Part shown: positions 42,056-50,915 of the stretch, in pieces | Numbering within the stretch: the stretch's first letter is position 1 | Layout: each line of letters begins with the position of its first letter | Assembly (NCBI RefSeq): GCF_000718255.1 | Contig: NZ_JOFJ01000003.1 | Span: 348,138-412,137 of the forward strand | Direction of reading: 5' to 3' | From: Spirillospora albida | Lineage (GTDB): Bacteria > Actinomycetota > Actinomycetes > Streptosporangiales > Streptosporangiaceae | Length of the DNA: 64,000 nt | Program-made: the position numbers and the translations under genes | The notes under the pieces: model-generated | Told to the model about the DNA's origin: nothing | Seen by the model: only the letters and a program-made list of their open reading frames with translations | Database searches by the model: none

Positions 42056-43018
42056 TCAGCGGGAGACGAACGACCGGAGGAAGAAGGCGAGGTTGGCGGG
42101 CCGCTCGGCGAGCCGCCGCATGAAGTACCCGTACCAGTCGGCGCCGTAGGGGACGTACACGCGCATCCGCTGCCCGGCGTCCGCGAGGCGCCGCTGCTCG
42201 TCCGCCCTGATCCCGTAGAGCATCTGGAACTCGTAGGTGTCGGCGGGGCGCTCGGTCACCGAGGCGAGGGCCAGCGCGATCTCGATGATCCGCGGGTCAT
42301 GGCTGCCGATCATGGGGTGCCCGTCGCCCTCCATGAGCAGCCGCAGGTCCCGGACGTAGGCGCGGTCGATCGACGCCCTGTCCTGGTAGGCGACGGAGGC
42401 GGGCTCCGCGTAGGCGCCCTTGACGAGCCGGACCCGGGAACCCTCGTGCGCGAGGTCGCGCAGGTCGCCGGCGGTGCGGCGGAGCATGGACTGGACGGCG
42501 ACCCCCACCCACGGGAAGTCGCCCCGCAGCTTCCCGAGGGTCTCCAGCGTCGAGTCGACGGTGGTGTGGTCCTCCATGTCGAGGGTCACGGTCATCCCGG
42601 CCTCGGAGGCGGCGGCGCAGATGTCCTGGGCGTGGCCGAGAGCGAGACCGGCGTCCAGCGCCTGCCCCAGGGCGGACAGCTTCAGGGAGGCGTCGCCCCC
42701 GGCGGCGAGCCCGGCGGACCCGAGGAGCTCGAACAACGCGAGGTAGGCGTCCCGTGCGGCGGCGGCCTGACCGGCCTCGACCGTGTCCTCCCCCAGGTGG
42801 TCGAGGGTGACGGACAGCCCGGCGTCCGTGAGCTCCCGGACGGCCCCCAGCACGTCGTCCAGCCCCTCGCCGGCGATGAAGCGGTCGACGACCCCCCGCG
42901 TCAGGGGGACTCCGGTGACGAGCCCGCGCATCCGCGGACTGCGCGCGGCCGCGAGGATGAGGGGACCGAACAAGGCGCCTCCAGCCAAGGACGAGGGCAG
43001 ACGAATCGCCCGGAACAC
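42056..43018 (-). CDS. Proline dehydrogenase (monofunctional)
   Basis: A 320-residue FAD-dependent TIM-barrel enzyme that oxidises proline to P5C. VTLDHLGE, TLDMEDHTTVDSTL, RVRLVKGAYAEPASVAYQD and the flavin/substrate-binding YEFQMLYGIR followed by RVYVPYGADWYGYFMRRLAERP are the PutA/PutB signatures. It starts at ATG 43018. The adjacent P5C dehydrogenase completes the pathway to glutamate, and the divergent PucR-type gene is the likely activator. Confidence 0.96.
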   Translation of the reverse strand: MFRAIRLPSSLAGGALFGPLILAAARSPRMRGLVTGVPLTRGVVDRFIAGEGLDDVLGAVRELTDAGLSVTLDHLGEDTVEAGQAAAARDAYLALFELLGSAGLAAGGDASLKLSALGQALDAGLALGHAQDICAAASEAGMTVTLDMEDHTTVDSTLETLGKLRGDFPWVGVAVQSMLRRTAGDLRDLAHEGSRVRLVKGAYAEPASVAYQDRASIDRAYVRDLRLLMEGDGHPMIGSHDPRIIEIALALASVTERPADTYEFQMLYGIRADEQRRLADAGQRMRVYVPYGADWYGYFMRRLAERPANLAFFLRSFVSR

Positions 43019-43103
43019 CTTCGACGGTAGGTCAGCGCAGGCCGATCACATACAGTCAGATGTCACTTCGAGGACCGCGAATGGTCATACATATGGAGTA
43101 CCG

Positions 43104-44219
43104 ATGGCGCGCGATCTCCAAGAGCTGGTGGACGTGGCGGCCGACCTCCTGGGCGCTCCCGCGACTCTGGAGGACCGCGATCTCCACCTGGTCGCGTACG
43201 CGGCCCATGGCGACACGATCGACCCGATCCGGATGGAGTCGATCCTGCACCGCCGCGCGACGGAGGCCGTCCGCACCCGTTTCGAGAGGCACGGCATAGC
43301 CCGCGCGACGGGCCCGGTGCGCATCCCGGCGGATCCGTCGCTGGGCCAGCTGGGCCGCCTCTGCCTCCCGGCCCGCTGGAACAACGTGACGTACGGCTAC
43401 CTCTGGCTCTTGGACGACCAGGAGCGGATCACCCCCGCGAAGGCGCGGGAGGCGATGCCGCTCTGCGAGCAAGCGGGCCTCCTCATGGCGCGCCGGGCGA
43501 GGGAGCGCGACGATTTCGGGTGGAAGGTGGCCGACCTCCTGTCGACGCACCCCGGGACGAGGGCCCAGGCGGCGGACGACCTGGCGGAGGCTGGCGCCCT
43601 GGACGCCCCCGTTTCGGTGGCGGTCCTGAAAACGGAGAGCCCGGAGCCCCTCAATCCCTGGCTGCTCCCCCATTCCGTCCTGACGACGGTCTGGCAGCGT
43701 GACCACGTCCTGCTGATTCCGCAGGCCGGCAATCCGCGAACGACGATAGAGAGGGCCCGCCGCCTCCTGGAGGAGAGGAACGCCACGGTTCGGGCGGGCT
43801 TCTGCACGCCGTGCCCGACCCTGGCCGACGTCCACGAGGGCTGGCTGCGAGCCAGGGTCGCCGCCAGAGCGGCGGCCCCGGGCGAGACGAGGGACTGGAC
43901 GACCCTGGGCGCCCTGCGCCTCCTGCGGGCGGCGGACGACGGTTCCCTGATCCAGACGATCCAGACAGAGGGCACGTCCGAGCTCCTGAAGAACAAGGAC
44001 CTGGCGGAGACCGCCAGGACGTTCCTGGACAACGCCGGAAGCGTCCAGCGAACGGCGAAGGACCTGAACATCCACCGCCAGACGCTCTACCACCGCCTGG
44101 CGCGGATAGAGAAACTGGCGGGCCTGTCCACGTCCAGTGGTCAAGACCGCCTCACCCTCCACCTGGCCCTGACCCTGGCCCCCCACCTGACCCAAGAAGA
44201 GGAAGAGGCACCCACCTGA
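43104..44219 (+). CDS. PucR/CdaR-type regulator, probable proline-utilisation activator
   Basis: A 371-residue regulator. The N-terminal sensory part covers ~1-270. The C-terminal PucR helix-turn-helix is FLDNAGSVQRTAKDLNIHRQTLYHRLARIEKLAG. GGAG lies just upstream of ATG 43104. It diverges from the proline dehydrogenase gene across 85 bp, the arrangement seen for PutR activators in other actinobacteria. The 43030-43095 gap has AT-rich patches (GATCACATACAGTCAG; CATACATATGG) that may be its sites. Confidence 0.9.
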   Translation: MARDLQELVDVAADLLGAPATLEDRDLHLVAYAAHGDTIDPIRMESILHRRATEAVRTRFERHGIARATGPVRIPADPSLGQLGRLCLPARWNNVTYGYLWLLDDQERITPAKAREAMPLCEQAGLLMARRARERDDFGWKVADLLSTHPGTRAQAADDLAEAGALDAPVSVAVLKTESPEPLNPWLLPHSVLTTVWQRDHVLLIPQAGNPRTTIERARRLLEERNATVRAGFCTPCPTLADVHEGWLRARVAARAAAPGETRDWTTLGALRLLRAADDGSLIQTIQTEGTSELLKNKDLAETARTFLDNAGSVQRTAKDLNIHRQTLYHRLARIEKLAGLSTSSGQDRLTLHLALTLAPHLTQEEEEAPT

Positions 44220-44275
44220 GAAAGCCGCACGGGCGGGAGGGCGGCCTCACCAAGCCGCAGAGAAAAGGGGGGCAA

Positions 44276-44349
44276 GGGGCGAAGCCCCAAAAGGGGGCGT
44301 GGGGGCGGAGCCCCCACAGCCGGGGGGCTCCGGGGGGGTCGCCCCCCGG
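44276..44349. repeat. Three consecutive GC hairpins after the PucR-type gene
   Basis: GGGGC-GAA-GCCCC (44276-44288), GTGGGGGC-GGA-GCCCCCAC (44299-44317) and CCGGGGGG-GTCG-CCCCCCGG (44330-44349) follow one another within 75 bp. They lie between two converging transcription units (regulator and second tRNA) and may act as a terminator cluster. The G-runs could also form quadruplexes. Confidence 0.75.
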
Positions 44350-44362
44350 GGAAAAGCGAAGA

Positions 44363-44401
44363 GGTCCGCACGGAAGGCGCAAAGCGCCGACCATGCGGAC
44401 C
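44363..44401 (-). terminator. Terminator of the second initiator tRNA
   Basis: GGTCCGCA (44363-44370) pairs with TGCGGACC (44394-44401), with an inner GGCGC-AAA-GCGCC hairpin. On the minus strand it is followed by TCTTCGCTTTTCC. It begins 9 bases after the tRNA body. Confidence 0.7.
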
Positions 44402-44409
44402 CGACCTCG

Positions 44410-44483
44410 TAGCGGGGGCAGGATTTGAACCTGCGACCTCTGGGTTATGAGCCCAGCGAGCTACCGAACTGCTCCACCCCGCG
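44410..44483 (-). tRNA. Initiator tRNA-fMet (CAT), CCA not encoded
   Basis: The 74-nt body is identical to the tRNA at 38393-38466: same anticodon CAT, same three G:C pairs above the loop, same C1 x U72 mismatch. Here the 3' flank reads CGA instead of CCA, so the end must be added after transcription. The upstream flank (GCGTTGG, T or C, TCAACTGTA on the plus strand) is also shared, so the gene and its promoter region were duplicated together. Confidence 0.95.
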
Positions 44484-44528
44484 GCGTTGGCTCAACTGTA
44501 GGGCATGCGGGGGGTGGGGCCAAATCGG

Positions 44529-45575
44529 CTACTTGGTGCAGGTGGGGAGGTCGTTCTTGCCGGCGATGAGGTCGTTGAGGGCTTGGACGGTGTCGTGGAG
44601 GGTTTGGGCCCGGATGAGGCGGAGGCCGTCGGGGCGGGCGGCGACGGCGTCGGCGCAGTTGTCGGCGGGGGTGAGGAAGACGGTGGCGCCGGCGCGGCGG
44701 GCGGCGAGCATCTTCTGCTGGATGCCGCCGATGGGGCCGATCTGGCCTTGGGGGGTGATGGTGCCGGTGCCGGCGATGAACTTGCCGCCGGTGAGGGGGC
44801 CGGGGGTGAGTTTGTCGATGATGGCGAGGGAGAACATGAGGCCGGCGCTGGGGCCGCCGACGTCGCCGACGCTGATGTCGATGGTGAAGGGGAATTTGTA
44901 CTGTTCGGCGAGGACGACGCCGATGACGGCGCGGTTCTCGGGGCCGGCGGCGGCGGTGAGGGTGTGCTGCTGGGCGGTGGAGCCGCGCCGGGTGCTGAGG
45001 GTGACCTTGTCGCCGGGTTTGCGCCGGGTCATCGCGCCGGTGATCTGGGCGACGGTGGTGACCTTGGCGCCGTCGAGGGCGGTGATCTCGTCGCCGGGCT
45101 TGAGGCGTCCGTCGGCGGGCCGGCCCTTCTGGACGGAGTCGACGAGGACCTGGGTGGTGTAGGGGATGCCGAGTTCGTGGAGGGCGGCGGCTTCGGCGTT
45201 CTGCTGGGAGGCGCGCATCTGGCGGGTGTTCTCTTCGTCGACCTGTTCGGGCGACTCGTCCTCGGGGAAGATCGTTTCTTCGGGGACGATCGCGACGTCG
45301 GGGTCGAGCCAGCCGCGCAGGGCGGTGAAGAGGTCGATGCGGCCGCCGGGTCCGCCGCGGTAGGTGACGGTGGTGAAGTTGAGGTGGCCGGTGGCGGGGT
45401 GGACGGTCCGCCCCTCGATCTTGACGAGGGGGACGCCCTTGCCGGTGGTGCCGAGGGTGTCGGTCGTCGGGCCGGGCATCAGCGCCACGTAGGGGACGGG
45501 CATGAGGGACCCGATGGTGGCGAGCAGGAGGACGAGCACGCTCGCGACGGCGAGCGTGGCGGCACGACGTGACAT
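44529..45575 (-). CDS. PDZ and Lon-type (S16) protease-domain membrane protein
   Basis: A 348-residue protein like B. subtilis YlbL and M. tuberculosis Rv3194c. An N-terminal membrane anchor (LAVASVLVLLLATIGSLM) is followed by a PDZ domain (~150-220, GRPADGRLKPGDEITALDG) and a Lon-like proteolytic domain with catalytic Ser in VGGPSAGLMFSL and Lys in GIQQKMLAARR. It likely cleaves substrates outside the membrane. It is the third gene of a minus-strand unit with the PPA1309 gene and moaE. Confidence 0.95.
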   Translation of the reverse strand: MSRRAATLAVASVLVLLLATIGSLMPVPYVALMPGPTTDTLGTTGKGVPLVKIEGRTVHPATGHLNFTTVTYRGGPGGRIDLFTALRGWLDPDVAIVPEETIFPEDESPEQVDEENTRQMRASQQNAEAAALHELGIPYTTQVLVDSVQKGRPADGRLKPGDEITALDGAKVTTVAQITGAMTRRKPGDKVTLSTRRGSTAQQHTLTAAAGPENRAVIGVVLAEQYKFPFTIDISVGDVGGPSAGLMFSLAIIDKLTPGPLTGGKFIAGTGTITPQGQIGPIGGIQQKMLAARRAGATVFLTPADNCADAVAARPDGLRLIRAQTLHDTVQALNDLIAGKNDLPTCTK

Positions 45576-45603
45576 GGCGGAAACTCTATGCGCAGCGGGG
45601 GGT

Positions 45604-46053
45604 TCAGCAGGCCCCGACCCACTCGTCGCCGCCGTCGGCGAAGGTCTGGTGCTTCCAGATGGGGACCTGCGCCTTGAGGTCGTCGATGAGGCGGCGGCAG
45701 GCGGCGAAGGCTTCGGCGCGGTGGGGGCAGGACGCCGCGACGACGACGGCGTGGTCGCCGATGTCGAGGTCGCCGACGCGGTGGACGGCCGCGATGGCGC
45801 GGACGGGGAAGTCCGCGACGATCTTCTCCATGAGGGCGCGGAGTTCCCGTTCGGCGCTGGGGTGGGCGCTGTAGGAGAGGGCGGTCACGGCCCGGTCGTG
45901 GTCGGTGTCGCGGACGGTCCCGATGAAGACGGCGGTGCCGCCGGCGCCGGGGTCGCCGACCGCGCCGAGGACCTCGTCGACGGAGAGCGGGGTGTCGCGG
46001 ACGGCGGCCAGCCGGATGACGTCCGGCCGGCCGGCAGCGGTGTCGTCGTTCAC
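45604..46053 (-). CDS. moaE: Molybdopterin synthase large subunit MoaE
   Basis: A 149-residue protein. FIGTVRD at the N-terminal half, YSAHPSAERELRALM, IAAVHRVGDLDIGD and the C-terminal VPIWKHQTFADG with the conserved active-site Lys identify MoaE, which with thiocarboxylated MoaD makes molybdopterin. No moaD is in the window. The start is GTG 46053. It lies 10 bp after the PPA1309 gene and 28 bp before the PDZ protease gene, an actinobacterial arrangement. Confidence 0.95.
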   Translation of the reverse strand: MNDDTAAGRPDVIRLAAVRDTPLSVDEVLGAVGDPGAGGTAVFIGTVRDTDHDRAVTALSYSAHPSAERELRALMEKIVADFPVRAIAAVHRVGDLDIGDHAVVVAASCPHRAEAFAACRRLIDDLKAQVPIWKHQTFADGGDEWVGAC

Positions 46054-46063
46054 ATAGGGCAGG

Positions 46064-46588
46064 CTACTCGCCGGGTTCGTCCGGTTCGAATGTGGCGTGC
46101 AGGGCGTCGGCGAGTGCGGGGACGAGTTCGGGGCCGGTGACGACCTCGTCGTCGGCGTCGTGGCGGCGGAGCCGGAGGGCGGAGTGGCGGGTGCCGTCCC
46201 GCAGGACCGCGACGATCATGCGGACGTCCTCGCGGCCCGGGTGGTTCGCCGCGTAGGCGGCGGCTTCGGCCTCGTCGTCGGGGATGTCGTCCTCGGCTTC
46301 GGGTGGGAGGACGACGCGTTCGATGACGAGTGCGCAGCCTTCGACGGGTTCGGGCCAGGCGATGGTGGCGAGGGCGTCCTCGACGGTGGCCTGCTCGGGC
46401 AGCGCGGGCTGCTCGAGGGCGGCGAGGGTCTCGGTGCCGGGGTCGAGGCCGAGCTGGTCGGCCAGTTCGGGCTCGGCGCGGCGGAGTTCACCGCTGCTCA
46501 CCAGCGCGTACATGCAGGGCGCCGCGTCCCAGCCCCGTTCGGCCCAGTGCCGTTCGAGGTCGAGGACGACTTCTTCGAGGAGGCTCAC
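46064..46588 (-). CDS. PPA1309-family conserved protein
   Basis: A 174-residue acidic cytoplasmic protein with no membrane segment. LLEEVVLDLERHWAERGWD at the N-terminus, PCMYALVSS, and DVRMIVAVLRDGTRHSALRLR match the actinobacterial PPA1309 family, of unknown function. The start is GTG 46588, since upstream sequence is not conserved-like. It heads the unit with moaE and the PDZ protease and diverges from the UPF0182 gene. Confidence 0.88.
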   Translation of the reverse strand: MSLLEEVVLDLERHWAERGWDAAPCMYALVSSGELRRAEPELADQLGLDPGTETLAALEQPALPEQATVEDALATIAWPEPVEGCALVIERVVLPPEAEDDIPDDEAEAAAYAANHPGREDVRMIVAVLRDGTRHSALRLRRHDADDEVVTGPELVPALADALHATFEPDEPGE

Positions 46589-46704
46589 GCGCCCATCCTT
46601 CCCTGTTCGTGCATGTGGAAATGCCGGAACCCCTCGCGTTCTCGGTAAGTTGCATACACAGCACCGGCTGCCCGCCGGTGGGCGCATCACGATCGGAGGG
46701 GGCC

Positions 46705-49620
46705 TTGGCCTTCCGGACTCCCGGCCTCGGCCGTCGGCTCGGCGCGGGGCGGACGCGGCTCGTCCTGCCGGCACTGGTGGTGTCGGCGGTGCTGCTGGTC
46801 GCCTTCATGCTGTTCGCCGCGATGTACACGAACCTGCTCTGGTACCGGTCCGTCGGCTTCTCGTCGGTCTACACGACGCAGCTGTGGGCGAAGGCGGCGC
46901 TGTTCTTCGGCGCGGGCCTTTTCATGGTGCTGGTGGTCGGCGCGAACGTGGTGGTGGCGTACCGGCTGAAGCCGGCGTACCGGCCGCTGTCGATGGAGCA
47001 GCAGGGGCTGGAGCGGTACCGGTCGGTGATCGATCCGCGCCGCCGGCGGATCGCGGGGGGGCTGCTGGGGCTGCTGGGCGTCCTGACCGGGTCGACGGTG
47101 GCGGGGCAGTGGCCGGTGTGGCTGGCGTTCCTGAACCGGACGCCGTTCGGCGTGGAGGACCCGCAGTTCCACAAGGACGTGTCGTTCTACGTCTTCACGT
47201 ACCCGTTCCTGCGGCTGGTGCTGGGCATCGTGTTCGCGACGGTGGTCCTCTCGATCGTGGCCGCGGTGATGGTGCACTACCTGTACGGGGGACTGCGGCT
47301 GCAGGGTCCCGGCGACAAGGCGAGCCCGTCGGCGCGGGCGCACCTGTCGGTGCTGGTGGGCGTGTTCATCCTGCTGAAGGCCTTCGCGTACTGGTTCGAC
47401 CGGTACGGCCTCGTGCATTCGGAGCGGGGCGCGACGACGGGCGCGTCGTACACGGACGTGAACGCGCTGCTTCCGGCGAAGACGATCCTCGCCGTCATCG
47501 CGGTCATCTGCGCGGGGCTGTTCTTCAGCAACCTGCTGCGGCGCGGGATGATGCTGCCGGGCGTGGGCTTCACGCTGCTGGTGCTGTCGGCGATCCTGGT
47601 CGGCGGCGTGTACCCGCTGCTGATCCAGCAGTTCCAGGTGAAGCCGGACGAGCTGGCCAAGGAGCGCCGCTACATCGAGCGGAACATCAAGGCGACGCGG
47701 GACGCCTACGGCGTGGCGGGCGCGCAGGTCGTCCAGTACGGGTCGCAGCAGGTGACGGACAAGAAGCAGCTGCAGACGGAGGCGGCGAACCTGCAGGGCG
47801 TCCGGCTCCTCGACCCGAACGTGGTGGGCGAGACGTTCCAGCAGCTCCAGCGGATCCGTCCGTTCTACCGCTTCCCCGACACCCTGGACGTCGACCGGTA
47901 CAAGGTCGACGGGAGCCTCGTGGACACGATCGTCGCGCTGCGGGAGCTGTCGGGCGCCCCGGCAGGGCAGCGCAGCTGGGTGAAGGACCGGATGGTCTAC
48001 ACGCACGGCTACGGGTTCGTGTCGGCGTTCGGTGACCGGTTCGGAAGCGGCGGCGTCCCGGAGTTCATCACCAAGGACATGCCGGCGGCGCCGGGCCAGA
48101 AGATCCGGGTGGACCGCCCGGAGATCTACTTCGGGGAGCGGTCGCCGCTGTACTCGGTGGTCGGCGGCAAGGGCCAGCAGGAGCTGAACTACCCGGACAA
48201 CAGCGCGTCCGGCCAGCAGAGCAACACCTACGCGGGCAAGGGCGGCGTCCCGGTCGACTCGTTCTTCCACAAGCTGCTGTTCGCGGCGAGGTTCCAGGAG
48301 AAGAACCTGCTGCTGTCCGGCGCCATCAAGCAGGACGCGAAGATCCTCTACAACCGGCGGCCGCGCGAGATGGTGCAGCGCGTGGCGCCGTGGCTGACGC
48401 TGGACGGCGACCCGTACCCGGCGGTCGTGGGCGGCCGGATCACGTGGATCATCGACGGCTACACGACGTCCGGCGGCTACCCGTACTCGGAGCGGATGAG
48501 CCTAGGCGACGCGACCCGCGACACGGTGACCGACACCCGGTCGGCGGTGGCGCGGCAGGCGAACGACCACATCAACTACCTGCGCAACTCGGTGAAGGCG
48601 ACGGTGGACGCCTACGACGGCACCGTGAACCTCTACCAGTGGGACGAGAACGACCCGATCACGAAGACGTGGATGAAGGTCTTCAAGGGGACGGTCAAGC
48701 CGAAGTCGGCGATCCCGGCGGATCTGGAGTCCCATTTCCGGTACCCGCAGGACCAGTTCAAGGTGCAGCGGCAGATCCTGTCGAAGTACCACGTGACGGA
48801 CCCGTCGGCGTTCTACAACGGTGAGGGTTTCTGGGAGGTCCCGGAGGACCCGGCCGCGCAGGGCAAGCGGCAGCCGCCGTACTACCAGAGCCTCCGGATG
48901 CCCGGCCAGGGCGAGGAGTCGTTCGCGCTGACGACGGTGTTCAACCCGCGCAACAACCCGCAGCTCGCGGCGTTCATGGCGGTGGGCTCCACGCCGGGCG
49001 GCGACTACGGGAAGATCCAGGTCCTGCAGATGCCGCGGAACGCGCAGCCGCAGGGGCCGGGCCAGGTCCAGAACTCCTTCGAGACGGACGCGAAGGTGAA
49101 GGGCGACCTGAACGCGCTCCGGCTCGGCGGGACGAAGACCGTACCGGGCAACCTGCTGACGATCCCGTTCGCCGGGGGCCTGCTGTACATCGAGCCGATG
49201 TACACGAAGGCGGCGGGCGGCGCCGAGCAGCAGCCGTATCCGCTGCTCGGGAAGGTGCTCGTCCGGTTCGGCGACCACATCGCGGCGGCCGACACCCTGG
49301 ACGAGGCGCTGAAGCAGATCCTCGGGGCGGCGGGCGGCGCACCGCAGCCGCCCGAGCGGAATCCGCGGCAGCCGGGCACCGCGGGGCCGCTCAGTCCCGC
49401 GGCGGTGCAGGCCATCAACGATCTGCGGCAGGCCGTCGCCGACTACGAGAAGGCGCGCAGCGAGGGCGACTATCCGAAGATGGGCGAGGCCTGGAAGCGG
49501 ATCAAGGACGCCCAGAACGCGTTGATCCAGGCCCAGCAGGCGCCGGCGGCGTCCCCCAGCCCATCCCCCTCGGGTTCGCCGTCGCCCACGGGCTCACCAT
49601 CACCGACCCCGGGCTCCTGA
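46705..49620 (+). CDS. UPF0182 family membrane protein
   Basis: A 971-residue protein. Seven membrane helices lie in the first ~330 residues (LVLPALVVSAVLLVAFML; ALFFGAGLFMVLVVGANVVV and later segments), followed by a large extracytoplasmic domain and a Pro/Ser-rich tail (SPSPSGSPSP). I start at TTG 46705, because GGAGGGGGCC directly precedes it and the length then matches the family (~970-990). Its function is unknown; M. tuberculosis Rv3193c is the counterpart. The stop region is tandemly duplicated downstream. Confidence 0.95.
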   Translation: MAFRTPGLGRRLGAGRTRLVLPALVVSAVLLVAFMLFAAMYTNLLWYRSVGFSSVYTTQLWAKAALFFGAGLFMVLVVGANVVVAYRLKPAYRPLSMEQQGLERYRSVIDPRRRRIAGGLLGLLGVLTGSTVAGQWPVWLAFLNRTPFGVEDPQFHKDVSFYVFTYPFLRLVLGIVFATVVLSIVAAVMVHYLYGGLRLQGPGDKASPSARAHLSVLVGVFILLKAFAYWFDRYGLVHSERGATTGASYTDVNALLPAKTILAVIAVICAGLFFSNLLRRGMMLPGVGFTLLVLSAILVGGVYPLLIQQFQVKPDELAKERRYIERNIKATRDAYGVAGAQVVQYGSQQVTDKKQLQTEAANLQGVRLLDPNVVGETFQQLQRIRPFYRFPDTLDVDRYKVDGSLVDTIVALRELSGAPAGQRSWVKDRMVYTHGYGFVSAFGDRFGSGGVPEFITKDMPAAPGQKIRVDRPEIYFGERSPLYSVVGGKGQQELNYPDNSASGQQSNTYAGKGGVPVDSFFHKLLFAARFQEKNLLLSGAIKQDAKILYNRRPREMVQRVAPWLTLDGDPYPAVVGGRITWIIDGYTTSGGYPYSERMSLGDATRDTVTDTRSAVARQANDHINYLRNSVKATVDAYDGTVNLYQWDENDPITKTWMKVFKGTVKPKSAIPADLESHFRYPQDQFKVQRQILSKYHVTDPSAFYNGEGFWEVPEDPAAQGKRQPPYYQSLRMPGQGEESFALTTVFNPRNNPQLAAFMAVGSTPGGDYGKIQVLQMPRNAQPQGPGQVQNSFETDAKVKGDLNALRLGGTKTVPGNLLTIPFAGGLLYIEPMYTKAAGGAEQQPYPLLGKVLVRFGDHIAAADTLDEALKQILGAAGGAPQPPERNPRQPGTAGPLSPAAVQAINDLRQAVADYEKARSEGDYPKMGEAWKRIKDAQNALIQAQQAPAASPSPSPSGSPSPTGSPSPTPGS

Positions 49621-49743
49621 CGGAGGGTTCGCCGGCAATGGCGGGCTCCTGACGGCGGCGGGTACCGGCGGCGGGTTCTTGACGCCGGCGATTCCCGACG
49701 GCGGCGGACTTCTGACGGCGGCGGGTTCGCGGTGGCGGCGGTG
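49611..49743. repeat. ~30-bp degenerate tandem units after the UPF0182 stop
   Basis: Units beginning GGCGGGCTCCTGACGG or variants (GGGTTCTTGACG, GGACTTCTGACGG) recur about every 30 bp after the UPF0182 stop (GGGCTCCTGACGG). The last unit runs up to the end of the convergent epimerase gene. Each keeps a TGA. Confidence 0.6.
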
Positions 49744-50826
49744 CTAGCGGCGGCGCTTGCGGGCGCGGCGGATCGCGGCGGCGGCGCCGATCGCGGCGAC
49801 GGTCGCGCCCGCGGCGGTGGCCATGGTGGCCTCCTTGCCGCCGACGCGGCGGCCGACGACGGCGTGGCGTCCGGCGGTCTCCTCCACCAGGGCGACGAGC
49901 GCGGCGGCGTTGTCGTACGCCGGTCTCCAGCCCGCGGCGCGGAGGCGGGCGCAGTCGACGACCCACGGGTACGCGACGTAGTGCAGGTCGGTGGCGGGGG
50001 CGGGCGTCACGCCGAGGCGGTGCAGGCGCTGCGCCATCCCGAAGGTGAGGGCGGCGGGCAGCTCGAAGCCGCGCTTGCCGGTAATCTCGCCGACCTCGGC
50101 GGGGTCGAGCCAGCCGTCGCAGCCGACGGCGAAAGCGCCGTGCAGGTCGCGGACGACGACCGTTTCCAGCGCGGACGCGAGGTCGTCGAGGTGGCAGAAC
50201 TGCCAGCCGGTCGTGCCGTCCTTCACGGTGAGCAGCCGGGGCGCCTCGAAGTGGCGGGTGACGATGGTGTCGACGCCGGGGCCGACGAGGGCGGCGGGCC
50301 GTACGACGGTGACGTCGAGACCGGGATGGGTGATCGGCGCGGCGGCGGCGAGGTCCTCGATCTCCAGGTAGTCCCCCGCGATGCTGGCGTTGGCCTCGGC
50401 GCGGAGCGGGGCGTCCTCGGGGAGGGGCAGGTCGTTGCCGGGTTCCGCCCCGTACACCATCGCGCTGGTGACGAGGACGACCCGGCGGACGCGGGCGGCG
50501 GCCGCGGCGGTCACGACGGTCTGCGCGCCGCGGACGTTGTGGGTGCGGCGCTCACGGGAGTCGGCGTCCGGGGACGTGTCGAGGTCGAGGTGCACGATCA
50601 CGTCGACGTCGGAGAGCCGGTTCGACAGCAGCGGGTCGCGGATGTCGACGACCCGCCAGGTGACGCCGGGCACGTCGCCGCGCTGCGCGTCGATCGCGAC
50701 GACCTTGCGGACGTCCTCGTGGCCGGCGAGCCGGGCGGCCAGCAGCCGTCCGGCTCCGGACGCCGCGCCCGTGACACCGACGGCCGGGCCTTTGCTACGC
50801 CGTGGGCGAACCTTGCCGGTTGCCAC
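49744..50826 (-). CDS. NAD-dependent epimerase-like protein without YxxxK
   Basis: A 360-residue extended SDR. The Rossmann motif is VGVTGAASGAGRLL, and SSAMVYG-like VTSAMVYG supplies the Ser position. The expected YxxxK reads GDYLEIED, so the catalytic Lys is missing; it may be a binding or regulatory relative rather than an enzyme. The C-terminus has a small-residue hydrophobic stretch (ATAAGATVAAIGAAAAI) followed by RRARKRRR, possibly a membrane anchor. It diverges from the DUF2342 gene. Confidence 0.85.
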   Translation of the reverse strand: MATGKVRPRRSKGPAVGVTGAASGAGRLLAARLAGHEDVRKVVAIDAQRGDVPGVTWRVVDIRDPLLSNRLSDVDVIVHLDLDTSPDADSRERRTHNVRGAQTVVTAAAAARVRRVVLVTSAMVYGAEPGNDLPLPEDAPLRAEANASIAGDYLEIEDLAAAAPITHPGLDVTVVRPAALVGPGVDTIVTRHFEAPRLLTVKDGTTGWQFCHLDDLASALETVVVRDLHGAFAVGCDGWLDPAEVGEITGKRGFELPAALTFGMAQRLHRLGVTPAPATDLHYVAYPWVVDCARLRAAGWRPAYDNAAALVALVEETAGRHAVVGRRVGGKEATMATAAGATVAAIGAAAAIRRARKRRR

Positions 50827-50915
50827 CGGGGTGCCCCCTTCCTCGTGTACGCGACTTCGCCTGGACCGGCTAACGTTGCGGATATGAGCCCATCATGCAT
50901 CCCAGGGGCGAACCG

